From positions 1 through 59,494 of the forward strand of contig JAZUCU010000012.1 of assembly GCA_045639325.1 (NCBI GenBank): a stretch of DNA of 59,494 bases, written 5' to 3'. Below are positions 7,915 through 16,723 of this stretch, piece after piece. The notes beneath the pieces were generated by a model. It did not search any database and was not told where the DNA came from. It saw only the letters and a program-made list of their open reading frames with translations. A program made the position numbers and the translations under genes. This DNA comes from RGIG8244 sp045639325. Lineage in GTDB: Bacteria; Verrucomicrobiota; Lentisphaeria; Victivallales; UBA1829. Within the stretch, counting starts at the first letter, position 1. Each line of letters starts with the position of its first letter.

Positions 7915-9267
7915 ATGACAGCTATCATTATTTTCTGCATTCTCTCTTCCCTGCTCGTTTTGGGAAAAATTCTGCGTACGGCAGTTCCGTTACTCCAGAA
8001 ATTATACCTCCCCAGCTCCGTCATTGGCGGGATCCTCGGACTCATTCTTTTTTCGTTCTTTGACAAGTATTTACCCGCAGATGTCATTGCCGGGATCAAG
8101 AAAATTCCCGGATTCATGATCAACGTTATCTTCGCCGCCCTCTTCCTTGGCGCAGTCACACCGAAACTGAAAACCGTTTTTCAAACCGCATTCCCCCAGA
8201 TTTGCATGGGGCAGATTCTTGCCTGGGGACAATATGTCATCGGCTTGGGGCTGGCTGGTTTTGTTTTTCTCCCGCTGTTCAATCTCAACCCCGCATTCGG
8301 TAATCTGTTGGAAATCGGATTCCAGGGCGGACACGGTACCGTTGGCGGCGTGACAGAAGTCTTCAAGAATTTCAACTGGGAAGATGGTGCAGCACTGGGC
8401 TTTACCGTTGCAACATTCGGCATGATTATCGGAATCGTTGCCGGAATGGCAATGGTAAACTGGGCATTGAAAAAAGGATATGTGAAAGAAATCCGGACTT
8501 ATAACGACCGCAGTTACATGGAACGGATCGGCGTATATGAAGCAAAAGAACGCCCCTCTGCCGGTTTGCAGACTGTGTTCCCGGACTCCATCGACTCTCT
8601 GGCATTTCACATTTCTCTGATCGGTCTTTCCATTCTGATCGGATTCGGTATCCTGAAAGGTCTGCAATTCGGAGAAGTATTCTTCTTCCCCAACGCAAAA
8701 ACCCGTTTCTTTAACGGCTTCCCCCTCTTCCCCCTGTGTATGATCGGCGGCGTGTTGCTGCAAATGCTGCTCAATAAAGTCAAAATCGGCTACATGATCA
8801 ATAAAGAACAGATGCAGCGTCTTTCCGGCGCCTCTCTCGACTTCCTGGTGGTTGCCGCAGTTGCCACCATTCAGCTGAAGGTCGTGGCAGATAACTTCCT
8901 GCCGCTGATTATCATGGTCGTCGCCGGTGCACTTTTCTGTATTCTCATAGTCATCTTCCTGGCACCGAAACTCCTCAAAAACGCATGGTTCGAAAAAGCC
9001 ATTGCCGAATTCGGGCAGGCAACCGGCGTCACCGCAACCGGCTTGATGCTGCTGCGTACCGTTGACCCGGAAAACAAGACAGAAGCGGCTGCCACCTTCG
9101 GTTATAAACAGCTGATTCACGAACCGATTATGGGCGGCGGACTCTGGACGGCATTCGCTTTGACTCTCGTATTCACCGTAGGCTGGCTGAAGATTTTCAT
9201 TGTCAGCTGCATCATGTTTGTCATCTGGCTGACCATTGCCGGAATCATCATCAAAAAATCAAAATAA
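7915..9267 (+). CDS. Na+/glutamate symporter GltS family protein
   Basis: An inner-membrane secondary transporter of 450 residues with about ten or more hydrophobic segments. It has the two-fold repeated architecture of the GltS (ESS) family; the LPSSVIGG motif near residue 38 and the GQATGVTATG segment near 355-370 are typical. It is expected to import glutamate or a related carboxylate with sodium. The ATG at 7915 was chosen for its AGGAAT site and because translation from 7834 would begin inside the promoter. A class II aldolase follows after 9 nt, so the true substrate may be a catabolic acid and not glutamate; that is inference from context. Confidence 0.8.
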   Translation: MTAIIIFCILSSLLVLGKILRTAVPLLQKLYLPSSVIGGILGLILFSFFDKYLPADVIAGIKKIPGFMINVIFAALFLGAVTPKLKTVFQTAFPQICMGQILAWGQYVIGLGLAGFVFLPLFNLNPAFGNLLEIGFQGGHGTVGGVTEVFKNFNWEDGAALGFTVATFGMIIGIVAGMAMVNWALKKGYVKEIRTYNDRSYMERIGVYEAKERPSAGLQTVFPDSIDSLAFHISLIGLSILIGFGILKGLQFGEVFFFPNAKTRFFNGFPLFPLCMIGGVLLQMLLNKVKIGYMINKEQMQRLSGASLDFLVVAAVATIQLKVVADNFLPLIIMVVAGALFCILIVIFLAPKLLKNAWFEKAIAEFGQATGVTATGLMLLRTVDPENKTEAAATFGYKQLIHEPIMGGGLWTAFALTLVFTVGWLKIFIVSCIMFVIWLTIAGIIIKKSK

Positions 9268-9276
9268 TATAAGACA

Positions 9277-9906
9277 ATGGATTACAAAAAAGAACGCGAA
9301 GAAGTCGCAAGTTTCATGCGCCGCCTTTACCGTCAGTTTCTGACGACAACCAGCGGCGGCAACATTTCATTCCGTGCCGCAGATGGTAACATTGTAATCA
9401 CGGCATCCCAATCGGATAAAGGCGAACAAAGCCCGGAAAATGTGGGGGTTGTCACGCCCGATGGAACGTCTTTAACGCCACACTTGAAATTGAGTATCGA
9501 AACCGGCATGCATCTCGCCATCTATGCTGCACGCCCCGATGTCATGGCAATCGTCCATGCGCACCCCGTTACCGCAACGCTTTTTACCGCCGCAGATTCC
9601 ATTCCGTTGAACATGCATCTCACAGCAGAAGCATACGCCGTGGCAGGGGAAACCGTCATGATTCCTTACGCTCTGATGGGTTCCGAAGCATTGGCGGCAA
9701 ATGTAGCAGAGAAGATGCGCGATCATGATTGCGGACTCATGGAAAATCACGGTGTAATCACTCTCGGAAAAACACTTTTGCAGGCTTTCGACCGGATGGA
9801 ACTTCTGGAATGTGCCGCAAAACAAACTGTCATGTCCCAACTCATCCCCTGCCGCAGTCTGACAAAAGAACGTCTGGAAGAACTCGACCGTTTCGTCGGC
9901 CGTTAA
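9277..9906 (+). CDS. class II aldolase/epimerase family protein
   Basis: A cytoplasmic zinc enzyme of 209 residues resembling L-fuculose- and L-rhamnulose-phosphate aldolases and L-ribulose-5-phosphate 4-epimerase. TSGGNIS forms the phosphate-binding region near residue 26, VHAHP supplies two zinc histidines and ENHG the third. The length suits a fuculose-phosphate aldolase-like member, but aldolase and epimerase cannot be separated by eye. It sits between a transporter and a secreted phosphoesterase in one (+) transcription unit, consistent with uptake and breakdown of a small acid or sugar phosphate. Confidence 0.75.
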   Translation: MDYKKEREEVASFMRRLYRQFLTTTSGGNISFRAADGNIVITASQSDKGEQSPENVGVVTPDGTSLTPHLKLSIETGMHLAIYAARPDVMAIVHAHPVTATLFTAADSIPLNMHLTAEAYAVAGETVMIPYALMGSEALAANVAEKMRDHDCGLMENHGVITLGKTLLQAFDRMELLECAAKQTVMSQLIPCRSLTKERLEELDRFVGR

Positions 9907-9927
9907 CATTAAAAAGAAAGGTATCTT

Positions 9928-11706
9928 ATGTATCACACATCCATTAAAACCATTTGTTTATCCGCGTTGATGCTTCTCACATCCGCACTGGTTGCACAGC
10001 AGAATTTCCGCGTCTGCATCAATGATAATCTCACCCCTGAAGATGCGGCAAAAATTTCCATCGATGGAAAAATGCCGAAAGGTACAGTCCCTTTCAAACT
10101 CTCCGCGAACAACGATATTGATCTGGATGATATCGCCGGAAAAAAGATGAAGCCCCTCTCCAAGGCAGTCATTGTTTGCGAAGTCTGGTGCGATCAGGAT
10201 GAAAACCGGAATTACGGGATCGGCGGCGACTGGTTCTATAACTGCTATGTCAACGGAGAAAAAGTGTTGGATTGCAACAATACCGGTAACGTGAACGGCT
10301 TCATGAATCCGACCAACTTTGTGTTCCCTGCGAAATTGAAAAAAGGCAAAAATCACATTGCCATTTTCTTCCGTCGCGGCAATGCCTCCTGGTATCTGGC
10401 ATTCGCACGGATGCCGGGTAATGCATACTGGCCGGCAACAGAAACCCAACGCAAAAACGTATACAGACAAATATTCCAAAAGACAACAGAAATTTTGGAA
10501 CCGCCTTATGTCATGAACTTGTCTGCCAATGGATGCCGCATCGGGATTGAATTCAATAAGCCCCTCTCCACCGGTTTGCATCTGTACTCTCCCGACGGCA
10601 GCAAACGCACCACCTGGAGCCTGAAATACGGTCAGGTCGCACCCGAAAGCAACCATGTATTCACGCTTGATAACCTGAAGCCTGATACCGCATACAAGTA
10701 CGAAATTGTTCACCTGGATCCCGCCGCCCCTGTCAATGGGGAACGTTTGCTCGCATCCGGCGATTTCCGCACATTCCCTGATAAACAGAAAGAACATATG
10801 TTCTATGCGGTCAATGACTTGCAGGTCGGTTCAAAGGCGGTTCGTGAAGCATTTGACCGGATCGTCAAATCTCAGTCCGATATCAGAAAAGCAGATTTCC
10901 TCGTTTCTCTTGGGGACGTGGCAAGTGTCATTGATGATTTCCGGGATGTTTATTTCGACAGCTACATTTCTCACTTGCGCAAGAAACACAACATCATAAA
11001 ACCATTGGTTGTCACACGCGGCAATCACGAATATCGCGGCGCAGAAAGCTCCCGTTATACCGATTATTTCGGACTCCCCTACTCCGCATTCCGTGTCGGC
11101 GATGTGTTCTATATTGTGCTTGATGTCGGCGAAGATGCGGCACCGGTTTTCAAAAACTCCTCCGCTAACGTAAAAATGCTGACCCGTACCGCTGATTATT
11201 TCCGCGAACAGCGCAGCTGGCTGAAAAAAATCATCGAATCACCGGAATGTAAAACCGCAAAATACCGTGTGGTTCTCGCCCACGCTCCCCCGTTCGAATT
11301 TGAACACAAGTATTTCTCTGTACAGCTCAAAGCTATGACAGATGGCGTGTTTTACGGCGATGATCCGAAATGCAAAATCGATCTCTGGCTGTGCGGTCAT
11401 ACCCACTCACCTTACCGTTATGATCCCGTCACAAAAAAGATTCACGGCGCCATGCCCCGGAAAACAAGAAGAATTCTCGCTCCGACCGAATGGGATAAAA
11501 AAGCAATCCGCTTCCCTGTATACGTGTGTGATGGTCCCGGCGGTGCAGGTGAAAATCTCTCTGTGATTCAGGTCAAAGCCCATGACAAAGGATTCACAAT
11601 CAAACAGAGTTCCCTGGATGGGAAAGTGTTGGATCATGTGACATACACGCCGGGCAAGCCGGCACAGGTCCATCAGACCGGCTACAAGCCTTACCCGGGT
11701 AAATAA
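9928..11706 (+). CDS. secreted calcineurin-like metallophosphoesterase
   Basis: A protein of 592 residues with a signal peptide (about 1-24, cleavage near LVAQQ), so periplasmic or extracellular. Residues about 25-180 form a beta-rich domain, about 185-285 a fibronectin-III-like segment as in purple acid phosphatases, and about 290-520 the phosphoesterase fold, with GD (SLGDVAS), GNHE, a central AHAPP histidine and GHTH. The first metal motif, normally DxH, reads DLQ, so one ligand is altered. The substrate is unknown. An AAAGAAAGG ribosome site precedes the ATG. The gene ends 15 nt from the convergent methyltransferase gene, and no terminator is visible between them. Confidence 0.8.
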   Translation: MYHTSIKTICLSALMLLTSALVAQQNFRVCINDNLTPEDAAKISIDGKMPKGTVPFKLSANNDIDLDDIAGKKMKPLSKAVIVCEVWCDQDENRNYGIGGDWFYNCYVNGEKVLDCNNTGNVNGFMNPTNFVFPAKLKKGKNHIAIFFRRGNASWYLAFARMPGNAYWPATETQRKNVYRQIFQKTTEILEPPYVMNLSANGCRIGIEFNKPLSTGLHLYSPDGSKRTTWSLKYGQVAPESNHVFTLDNLKPDTAYKYEIVHLDPAAPVNGERLLASGDFRTFPDKQKEHMFYAVNDLQVGSKAVREAFDRIVKSQSDIRKADFLVSLGDVASVIDDFRDVYFDSYISHLRKKHNIIKPLVVTRGNHEYRGAESSRYTDYFGLPYSAFRVGDVFYIVLDVGEDAAPVFKNSSANVKMLTRTADYFREQRSWLKKIIESPECKTAKYRVVLAHAPPFEFEHKYFSVQLKAMTDGVFYGDDPKCKIDLWLCGHTHSPYRYDPVTKKIHGAMPRKTRRILAPTEWDKKAIRFPVYVCDGPGGAGENLSVIQVKAHDKGFTIKQSSLDGKVLDHVTYTPGKPAQVHQTGYKPYPGK

Positions 11707-11721
11707 TAAAAAGAGGAATGA

Positions 11722-12996
11722 TTATTGACGCTCCAGCAGGACCAGCGTTTCGACGTTGGCACTGCCGGGGAACATGTCAAGCACACGGACTTTCTTTGCA
11801 TCGTATCCGTTGGCATGCCAGTGGTGCAATGCGGCAGAAATCGTATCCGTTCCGCAGAAAATATGCACGATCCGCTCCGGACGGCGTGCGGCAATGGCTT
11901 CCAATACGCCTGCAGCGGCTCCCTGACGCGGCGGATCAAGAATCACGTATTCCTTGCCGGAGGGCGGCGGAAGACGGTCTTTCAAAGCATCCGATGTAAC
12001 AGCACCCGCAAGAAAACGGATGTTTTTCGCAGGAAACAAGTGTTCCGCATTGGATGTGGCGGAACGGATGGAGGGACCTTCCCAATCCATGCCGGTAATA
12101 GAGTTCACATTAACATCCATAGCAGCCCGCAAAGCCAGGAGGCCGTAACCGCAATAAAGGTCGATCACATGTGCCCCGGGAGCCGGTCTGAGCAATGCCA
12201 GAGCGGTATCCGCAAAGGTTTCGCACATGGAGGAATTGACCTGTGAAAAAACGTCCGGCGTATAGAACAGTTTTTTATCGTGAAGTTTCTGAACCAGATG
12301 ATCAGGTCCGAAAAATTTCTTAAAGAGACGCGCTTTTCCCATCCGGGCGGAAGATTCCAGATAATATTCGCTCTTTGTTTCATCCAGGAACAGGAACATG
12401 GAAATCAATTCCGGCACTTCTTTACGCAATTCATCGGCAAGGACTTTGCAACGGCGTACCACATCGCCATTGACCCGGTATACGTTCAGAATCAAAGCGG
12501 CTTCGGTATAAGAACCGCGCAAGATGCAATAATTCAGGGATTTTGCGATTTCTTCATTCTTCTTCTGACTCAGAGACTGCTGAAGCAAGGCATAAATGCG
12601 GTTATGCAGTTCTGCTTCCAATTCATCCCCATTGCCACCGCCTTTCTTGCCCACATAGCCCATTTCCAGCGCAAATTTGCCATGATTGTAAAAGGCACGG
12701 CGTTTGGATGTGGTACGGTAATGACGGGGCATGGGTGATATAACAACATCGGTCGGATAACAGCGCAGATGCTCATATTTCCACAACTGACGGATCGCCG
12801 CAAGTTTGATCTTCTTTTCTTCTTCCGGCGGCAGAAATGCCAACACATCGGCACGGTAAAGATCCAGTTCTTCCGGCGTATATCCGGCTGCACGCAAGGC
12901 ATCGGCAATATGATGAATAAATTTCGGTGTTTTCGGTGCGGTGGTGTTTTTCTTTTCCACCCTCTTTTCAACAAATTTATTTGTAACTTTTGCCAT
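11722..12996 (-). CDS. TrmA/RumA-family RNA uracil-C5 methyltransferase
   Basis: A SAM-dependent RNA methyltransferase of 424 residues. The SAM-binding motif LYCGYGLLALRAA, the DPPRQGA catalytic motif and a following Cys (HIFCGTDT, equivalent to the nucleophile in the SCNPxT motif) are in family order. It lacks the N-terminal TRAM domain and the four-cysteine iron-sulfur cluster of RumA, carrying instead a lysine-rich N-terminus, so rRNA versus tRNA target is open. The ATG at 12996 is used; the upstream in-frame codon at 13002 is TTG and overlaps the U32 stop. It lies 2 nt after the U32 gene, as if translationally coupled. Confidence 0.8.
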   Translation of the reverse strand: MAKVTNKFVEKRVEKKNTTAPKTPKFIHHIADALRAAGYTPEELDLYRADVLAFLPPEEEKKIKLAAIRQLWKYEHLRCYPTDVVISPMPRHYRTTSKRRAFYNHGKFALEMGYVGKKGGGNGDELEAELHNRIYALLQQSLSQKKNEEIAKSLNYCILRGSYTEAALILNVYRVNGDVVRRCKVLADELRKEVPELISMFLFLDETKSEYYLESSARMGKARLFKKFFGPDHLVQKLHDKKLFYTPDVFSQVNSSMCETFADTALALLRPAPGAHVIDLYCGYGLLALRAAMDVNVNSITGMDWEGPSIRSATSNAEHLFPAKNIRFLAGAVTSDALKDRLPPPSGKEYVILDPPRQGAAAGVLEAIAARRPERIVHIFCGTDTISAALHHWHANGYDAKKVRVLDMFPGSANVETLVLLERQ

Positions 12997-12998
12997 AT

Positions 12999-14252
12999 TC
13001 AAATTTCTTCTTCTGCTATCCGTTCTTTCAATATCTGTACGCGGTCACCGGCACGGACTTTACCCGGCACGGCAAAACTCGCCTCCGTCCCTTTCCCTGC
13101 TTCCATAACTTCCTGATCTTCCACACGCAAACCGCGAACAGTCAATTCCATCGCGCCGGTTGAGCCGCCGGAAATCAGAATTTTATCCCCTTCCCGCAAA
13201 ACGCCGCTGGTAATCTTGACCGATGCAACGGAAGCTTTGCTGAAATAATGTTCGATCAAACCAATCTGTTCTTTGCGGTATGTGGCAAGATTTCCCGGCG
13301 ATTTACACCAGGCTTCCAGCGTATTGCCGAGATAATGACCGCCTTCCCAGAATCCGCGGTTGAACACGGTTTCCAGACGGCGATTCCATTCCGCAATCAT
13401 CTCTGGAGTATAGGCGATCCCCTGTTTCCAGGCATCACGGGCTTCTTTATATACAGAAACCGTAGTGTGAACATAATCCGCCGGACGCCCTCTGCCTTCA
13501 ATCTTCAAAACGGAAACACCTGCATCCAGAATGCGGTCAAGGAACGGTATGGTGCGGATATCTTTGGGGGACATAACGTATTCGTGATCAATTTCAAGCT
13601 CCATCCCCGTTTCCACGTCCTGCACGCGATAACGGCGACGGCAATTCTGCAAACATTTACCCCGGTTGGCGGAGCGGCCATAGGTGCACATACTCATTCC
13701 GCACAAGCCGGAAATTCCGACGCATAATGCGCCATGTGCAAACACTTCGATCTTCACCGGATTGCCGGAAGGTCCGCAGATGTTTTCCTTGCGGATCGCT
13801 TCTGTAATACGCTGAACAGTCCCCAGGGGAACTTCCCGCGCCAGCACCATGACATCGGCATAAGGGGCATAGAATTTGACAGCATCGATATTGGCAACGT
13901 TGCATTGCACCGTAATATGCGCAGGGATATGCAATTCCCGCAGAATGGTCAACACCGCTGGGTCTCCGGCAATGATGCCGTCAATGCCCGCTTCTCCGGC
14001 AATGGTGCACAGTGAGCGGACCGCATCCTTTTCGCCGTCGCAGATAATGGTATTGAGCGCAAGATACGCCCCTGCACCGGCATCATGACACCGTGTAATG
14101 ACTTCCGGCAATTCTTCCGGCGAGAAATTCACGGCACCACCGGCGCGCATATTAAGAGAGCCGGCACCGAAATAAACGCCATCGGCACCGGCATTCAGAG
14201 CAGCCTGCAGAGATTCAAAATTCCCCGCAGGCGCAAAAATCGCAGGATGCAT
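12999..14252 (-). CDS. U32 family protein (RNA hydroxylation/peptidase U32 type)
   Basis: A protein of 417 residues of the U32 family, whose members include the E. coli RNA hydroxylation factors RlhA and TrhP. The N-terminal barrel starts PAGNFESLQAALNAGAD and includes GVYFGA. The central block FAHGALCVGISGLCGMSM is followed by further cysteines (KCLQNC), the conserved set thought to hold an iron-sulfur cluster. The C-terminal ~90 residues form the small beta domain. It is followed by an RNA methyltransferase and preceded by dapA (5-nt gap). The pairing with an RNA modification gene supports an RNA rather than a protease role, by inference. Confidence 0.8.
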   Translation of the reverse strand: MHPAIFAPAGNFESLQAALNAGADGVYFGAGSLNMRAGGAVNFSPEELPEVITRCHDAGAGAYLALNTIICDGEKDAVRSLCTIAGEAGIDGIIAGDPAVLTILRELHIPAHITVQCNVANIDAVKFYAPYADVMVLAREVPLGTVQRITEAIRKENICGPSGNPVKIEVFAHGALCVGISGLCGMSMCTYGRSANRGKCLQNCRRRYRVQDVETGMELEIDHEYVMSPKDIRTIPFLDRILDAGVSVLKIEGRGRPADYVHTTVSVYKEARDAWKQGIAYTPEMIAEWNRRLETVFNRGFWEGGHYLGNTLEAWCKSPGNLATYRKEQIGLIEHYFSKASVASVKITSGVLREGDKILISGGSTGAMELTVRGLRVEDQEVMEAGKGTEASFAVPGKVRAGDRVQILKERIAEEEI

Positions 14253-14257
14253 AATAC

Positions 14258-15127
14258 TTATTTTCCCAGGGCACTGAAAAGAGTGTTCCGGAGAATTTCC
14301 CGATTTGCATCAGACATGGGGCAAAGGGGCAAACGGTATTCTTCCTGAATCAGTTCCATCATAGCCATCGCAGCTTTGACCGGAATCGGGTTGGATTCGA
14401 TGAAGAGATGTTTGAAGAGTTTGAAATATTTACGGTGATAGGTCAAAGCAGTCGCATAATCACCTTTCAAACAGCTGTGAATCATTTTTGCCATATCACC
14501 GGGAATCACGTTGGAAGCAACACTGATCACACCGGTTGCGCCGACGCTCATCATGGGAACTGCCAGGCTGTCATCGCCGCTCATAACCTGTGTATCGCAA
14601 ACATTCAGGATTTCGGAAACACGTTCCACAGAACCGCCTGCTTCTTTCACCCCGATCACGTTGGTGTTTTTGGAAAGACGTGCAATGGTATCAACTGCAA
14701 TCGGAATACCGGTACGGCCCGGTACGTTGTAGAGAACGATAGGAAGATCGCAGGTATCAGCAATGGTGGAGAAGTGACGGTACAGACCTTCCTGAGAAGG
14801 CTTGTTGTAATAGGGTGTGACCTGCAGAGAACAGTCAGCGCCGTCATCTTTTGCAGCTTTGGTCAGGAGAATCGCTTCTTCTGTGGAGTTTGCACCGCTG
14901 CCGGCCATGATAACGCATCTGCCTTTAGCAGCTTTCACAGCAGCGCGGATCACCTGGGAATGTTCTTCCATGGTAAGCGTGGGAGATTCACCGGTGGTTC
15001 CGACCGGAACGATACCATCGGCACCGCCCGCGATCTGCATTTCGATCAATTCTTCAAATTTTGCATAATCCACACGCCCGTTTGTGAAGGGTGTGACGAT
15101 CGCTGTGTAAAGACCTTTCAATTCCAT
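14258..15127 (-). CDS. dapA: 4-hydroxy-tetrahydrodipicolinate synthase
   Basis: A cytoplasmic class I aldolase of 289 residues that condenses pyruvate with aspartate semialdehyde, the first committed step of the lysine/DAP pathway. GTTGESPTL, the tyrosine of TPYYNKPSQEG, LYNVPGRT and the Schiff-base lysine in GVKEAGG are all present, with the usual family length. An AAGGAT ribosome site precedes the ATG. The gene lies 23 nt downstream of dapF and upstream of the U32 gene in one minus-strand unit. Its product feeds MurE, encoded about 10 kb away. Confidence 0.95.
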   Translation of the reverse strand: MELKGLYTAIVTPFTNGRVDYAKFEELIEMQIAGGADGIVPVGTTGESPTLTMEEHSQVIRAAVKAAKGRCVIMAGSGANSTEEAILLTKAAKDDGADCSLQVTPYYNKPSQEGLYRHFSTIADTCDLPIVLYNVPGRTGIPIAVDTIARLSKNTNVIGVKEAGGSVERVSEILNVCDTQVMSGDDSLAVPMMSVGATGVISVASNVIPGDMAKMIHSCLKGDYATALTYHRKYFKLFKHLFIESNPIPVKAAMAMMELIQEEYRLPLCPMSDANREILRNTLFSALGK

Positions 15128-15150
15128 AATATAAAATCCTTAAATTGGGG

Positions 15151-15978
15151 TTATTCCAAATCAAACGCACCTGTTGCACCGTGGAAGGCTTCTTCCGCCG
15201 GGCCGGTCAGATACATACAACTCAAATCTTCCGGGAATTCGATATCCAGAAGATCTTCCGAACGGGTCAGCAACGTGACCTTTTTCAAATCCGGATTCAA
15301 CAGACGCAATACCGCCGCCGAAGCACCGGAGCCAGTCCCGCAGGCAGGTGTTTCACCTTCCACACCGCGCTCAAACGTACGGATTTGAACCGGCGCTGAT
15401 AAATCATAATCCTGCGGCAGAAAATCCACATTGTTTCCGTCAGGCTGAAATGCCTCGTGATTCCGGATCGCCGCGCCAACCGTTTCCACATCAAACGATG
15501 GAACATCGGGAACAAAAACTACCGCGTGGGGCACGCCAACCACTCCGGCATAGACGGGGTACGGCACAACACCTTCCACTTTGCGGAATCCCTGTTCCGA
15601 ATAAGGCAGTTCAATACGGACCCGGTCGGGAGACAACACTTTCGTGCGGAGCGTACCGCATCCGGTCACAAAAGTAATATCCGGCCCGGGGGCAAGACAT
15701 CTCTGATACGCAAATGCCGCAGCACAACGCAAACCGTTACCGCAAAGTTCAGCGCGGGAGCCGTCGCAGTTGTAAAAATCCATGTGAACACAGTTGTTAT
15801 CCTGCCCGGACAAGCTGCTTTTGGAAAGCAGAATCAAGCCATCCGCACCGATCCCCTTGTGTCTGTCACAGAGTCGCTGAATCCGTTCCGGAGTAAACTT
15901 ACGTACAGAATGAGTCTGGTCAACGATAATAAAATCGTTACCTGCGCCGTGCATTTTGGAAAAACGCATAAAACTCAT
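15151..15978 (-). CDS. dapF: diaminopimelate epimerase
   Basis: A PLP-independent racemase of 275 residues converting LL- to meso-diaminopimelate. Both catalytic cysteines are visible: ELCGNGLRC (C79) and TPACGTGSG (about 223). I start it at 15978 because AGGAG lies 11 nt upstream and MSFMRFSKMHGAGNDF matches the usual N-terminus. The frame stays open to 16017, but that would begin within the T-tract of the terminator at 16018-16056. It forms an operon with dapA, the U32 gene and the methyltransferase gene. Confidence 0.95.
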   Translation of the reverse strand: MSFMRFSKMHGAGNDFIIVDQTHSVRKFTPERIQRLCDRHKGIGADGLILLSKSSLSGQDNNCVHMDFYNCDGSRAELCGNGLRCAAAFAYQRCLAPGPDITFVTGCGTLRTKVLSPDRVRIELPYSEQGFRKVEGVVPYPVYAGVVGVPHAVVFVPDVPSFDVETVGAAIRNHEAFQPDGNNVDFLPQDYDLSAPVQIRTFERGVEGETPACGTGSGASAAVLRLLNPDLKKVTLLTRSEDLLDIEFPEDLSCMYLTGPAEEAFHGATGAFDLE

Positions 15979-16017
15979 AGAACGCACCACTCCTTTCCGG
16001 ATATTGACATTTGCCAA

Positions 16018-16056
16018 GAAAAAGCGCAGAAATCGCGGGAATGCGGCTTCTGCGCT
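16018..16056 (-). terminator. terminator after ptsN
   Basis: On the minus strand, AGCGCAGAA and TTCTGCGCT form a perfect 9-bp stem around a 16-nt loop, followed at once by a T-rich run (complement of 16018-16022). It separates the LptF/G-ptsN unit from dapF and implies that dapF has its own promoter or depends on read-through. Confidence 0.75.
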
Positions 16057-16100
16057 CTACGAAAAACTACAGTTCTTAAAACCGGGAGAAAGACTTGTCT

Positions 16101-16553
16101 TTATTCAGACAGGACTTCCATGATTTTAGCAACATCTTCGCCGCATTCAAAAATACGGTCAATTACCTTATCTTCTTTCAGGCGAGCGGAAATGCTGCCC
16201 AGAAGTTTCAGATAAGCTTCCTGATCCCGTTCGTCAGCTGCGAGGAAGACAGCGAGACGGATGGGCACATTATCCAGGCTGTTGTAATCCGCTGCCGGTG
16301 TGCGGCAGACAGCAACGATCACCAGCGGTGTGGGGAACCCATTGACACGGATATGAGGAAGAGCCAAGCCTTTGCCAACGCCAGTTGTCATCATGCGTTC
16401 ACGTTTCCAAATTGCTTCGCGGAGCTGGTCTTCATCCATTGTGCAGCGGGTACATGCGTGAGCAACGATATCATCAAGGATTTTTTTCTTTGATTCGCCA
16501 TCGATGATAAGGATGGAATCACTCTGGAGATGCTTTACAAATTCTGATGCCAT
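16101..16553 (-). CDS. PTS EIIA-type (PtsN/fructose-like) regulatory protein
   Basis: A protein of 150 residues with the mannitol/fructose-type EIIA fold. The phosphorylatable histidine is in GKGLALPHIRV (H67), matching the GIALPH motif of PtsN. No EIIB or EIIC transport domain, HPr or EI is encoded nearby, so a regulatory PTS-Ntr-like role is more likely than sugar transport. It has its own leader with a -10 box and a palindrome (16578-16607) and a strong terminator after it. Confidence 0.8.
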   Translation of the reverse strand: MASEFVKHLQSDSILIIDGESKKKILDDIVAHACTRCTMDEDQLREAIWKRERMMTTGVGKGLALPHIRVNGFPTPLVIVAVCRTPAADYNSLDNVPIRLAVFLAADERDQEAYLKLLGSISARLKEDKVIDRIFECGEDVAKIMEVLSE

Positions 16554-16577
16554 GGAAAAACCTTTCTGTTACAGTTT

Positions 16578-16607
16578 ATCAGACTCGTACAACGTCTGAT
16601 TATTATA
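16578..16607 (-). promoter_or_regulatory. -10 box and palindrome in the ptsN leader
   Basis: On the minus strand a TATAAT lies at 16607-16602, followed by ATCAGAC and GTCTGAT (16600-16594 and 16584-16578), a perfect 7-bp inverted repeat with a 9-nt spacer. No clear -35 is seen 16-18 nt upstream. The palindrome falls at the transcription start and could be an operator or an RNA hairpin. The rest of the 170-nt gap up to the LptF/G gene is AT-rich with homopolymer runs. Confidence 0.45.
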
Positions 16608-16723
16608 TTCATCAATCATAGTAAAATTACCATAAAATATGATATTTTCAAGTGAAAAATAAAAAAAACTTTAAAAAAAATCGTTTTTTTTACCTTTCAA
16701 CCGGAAAATCACTCCTTTTTACC

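Noticed and set aside
16101..16553. Sugar-specific PTS transport component
   Set aside because: Only a single EIIA domain is present with no EIIB/EIIC or HPr genes nearby; a regulatory PtsN-like role fits better.
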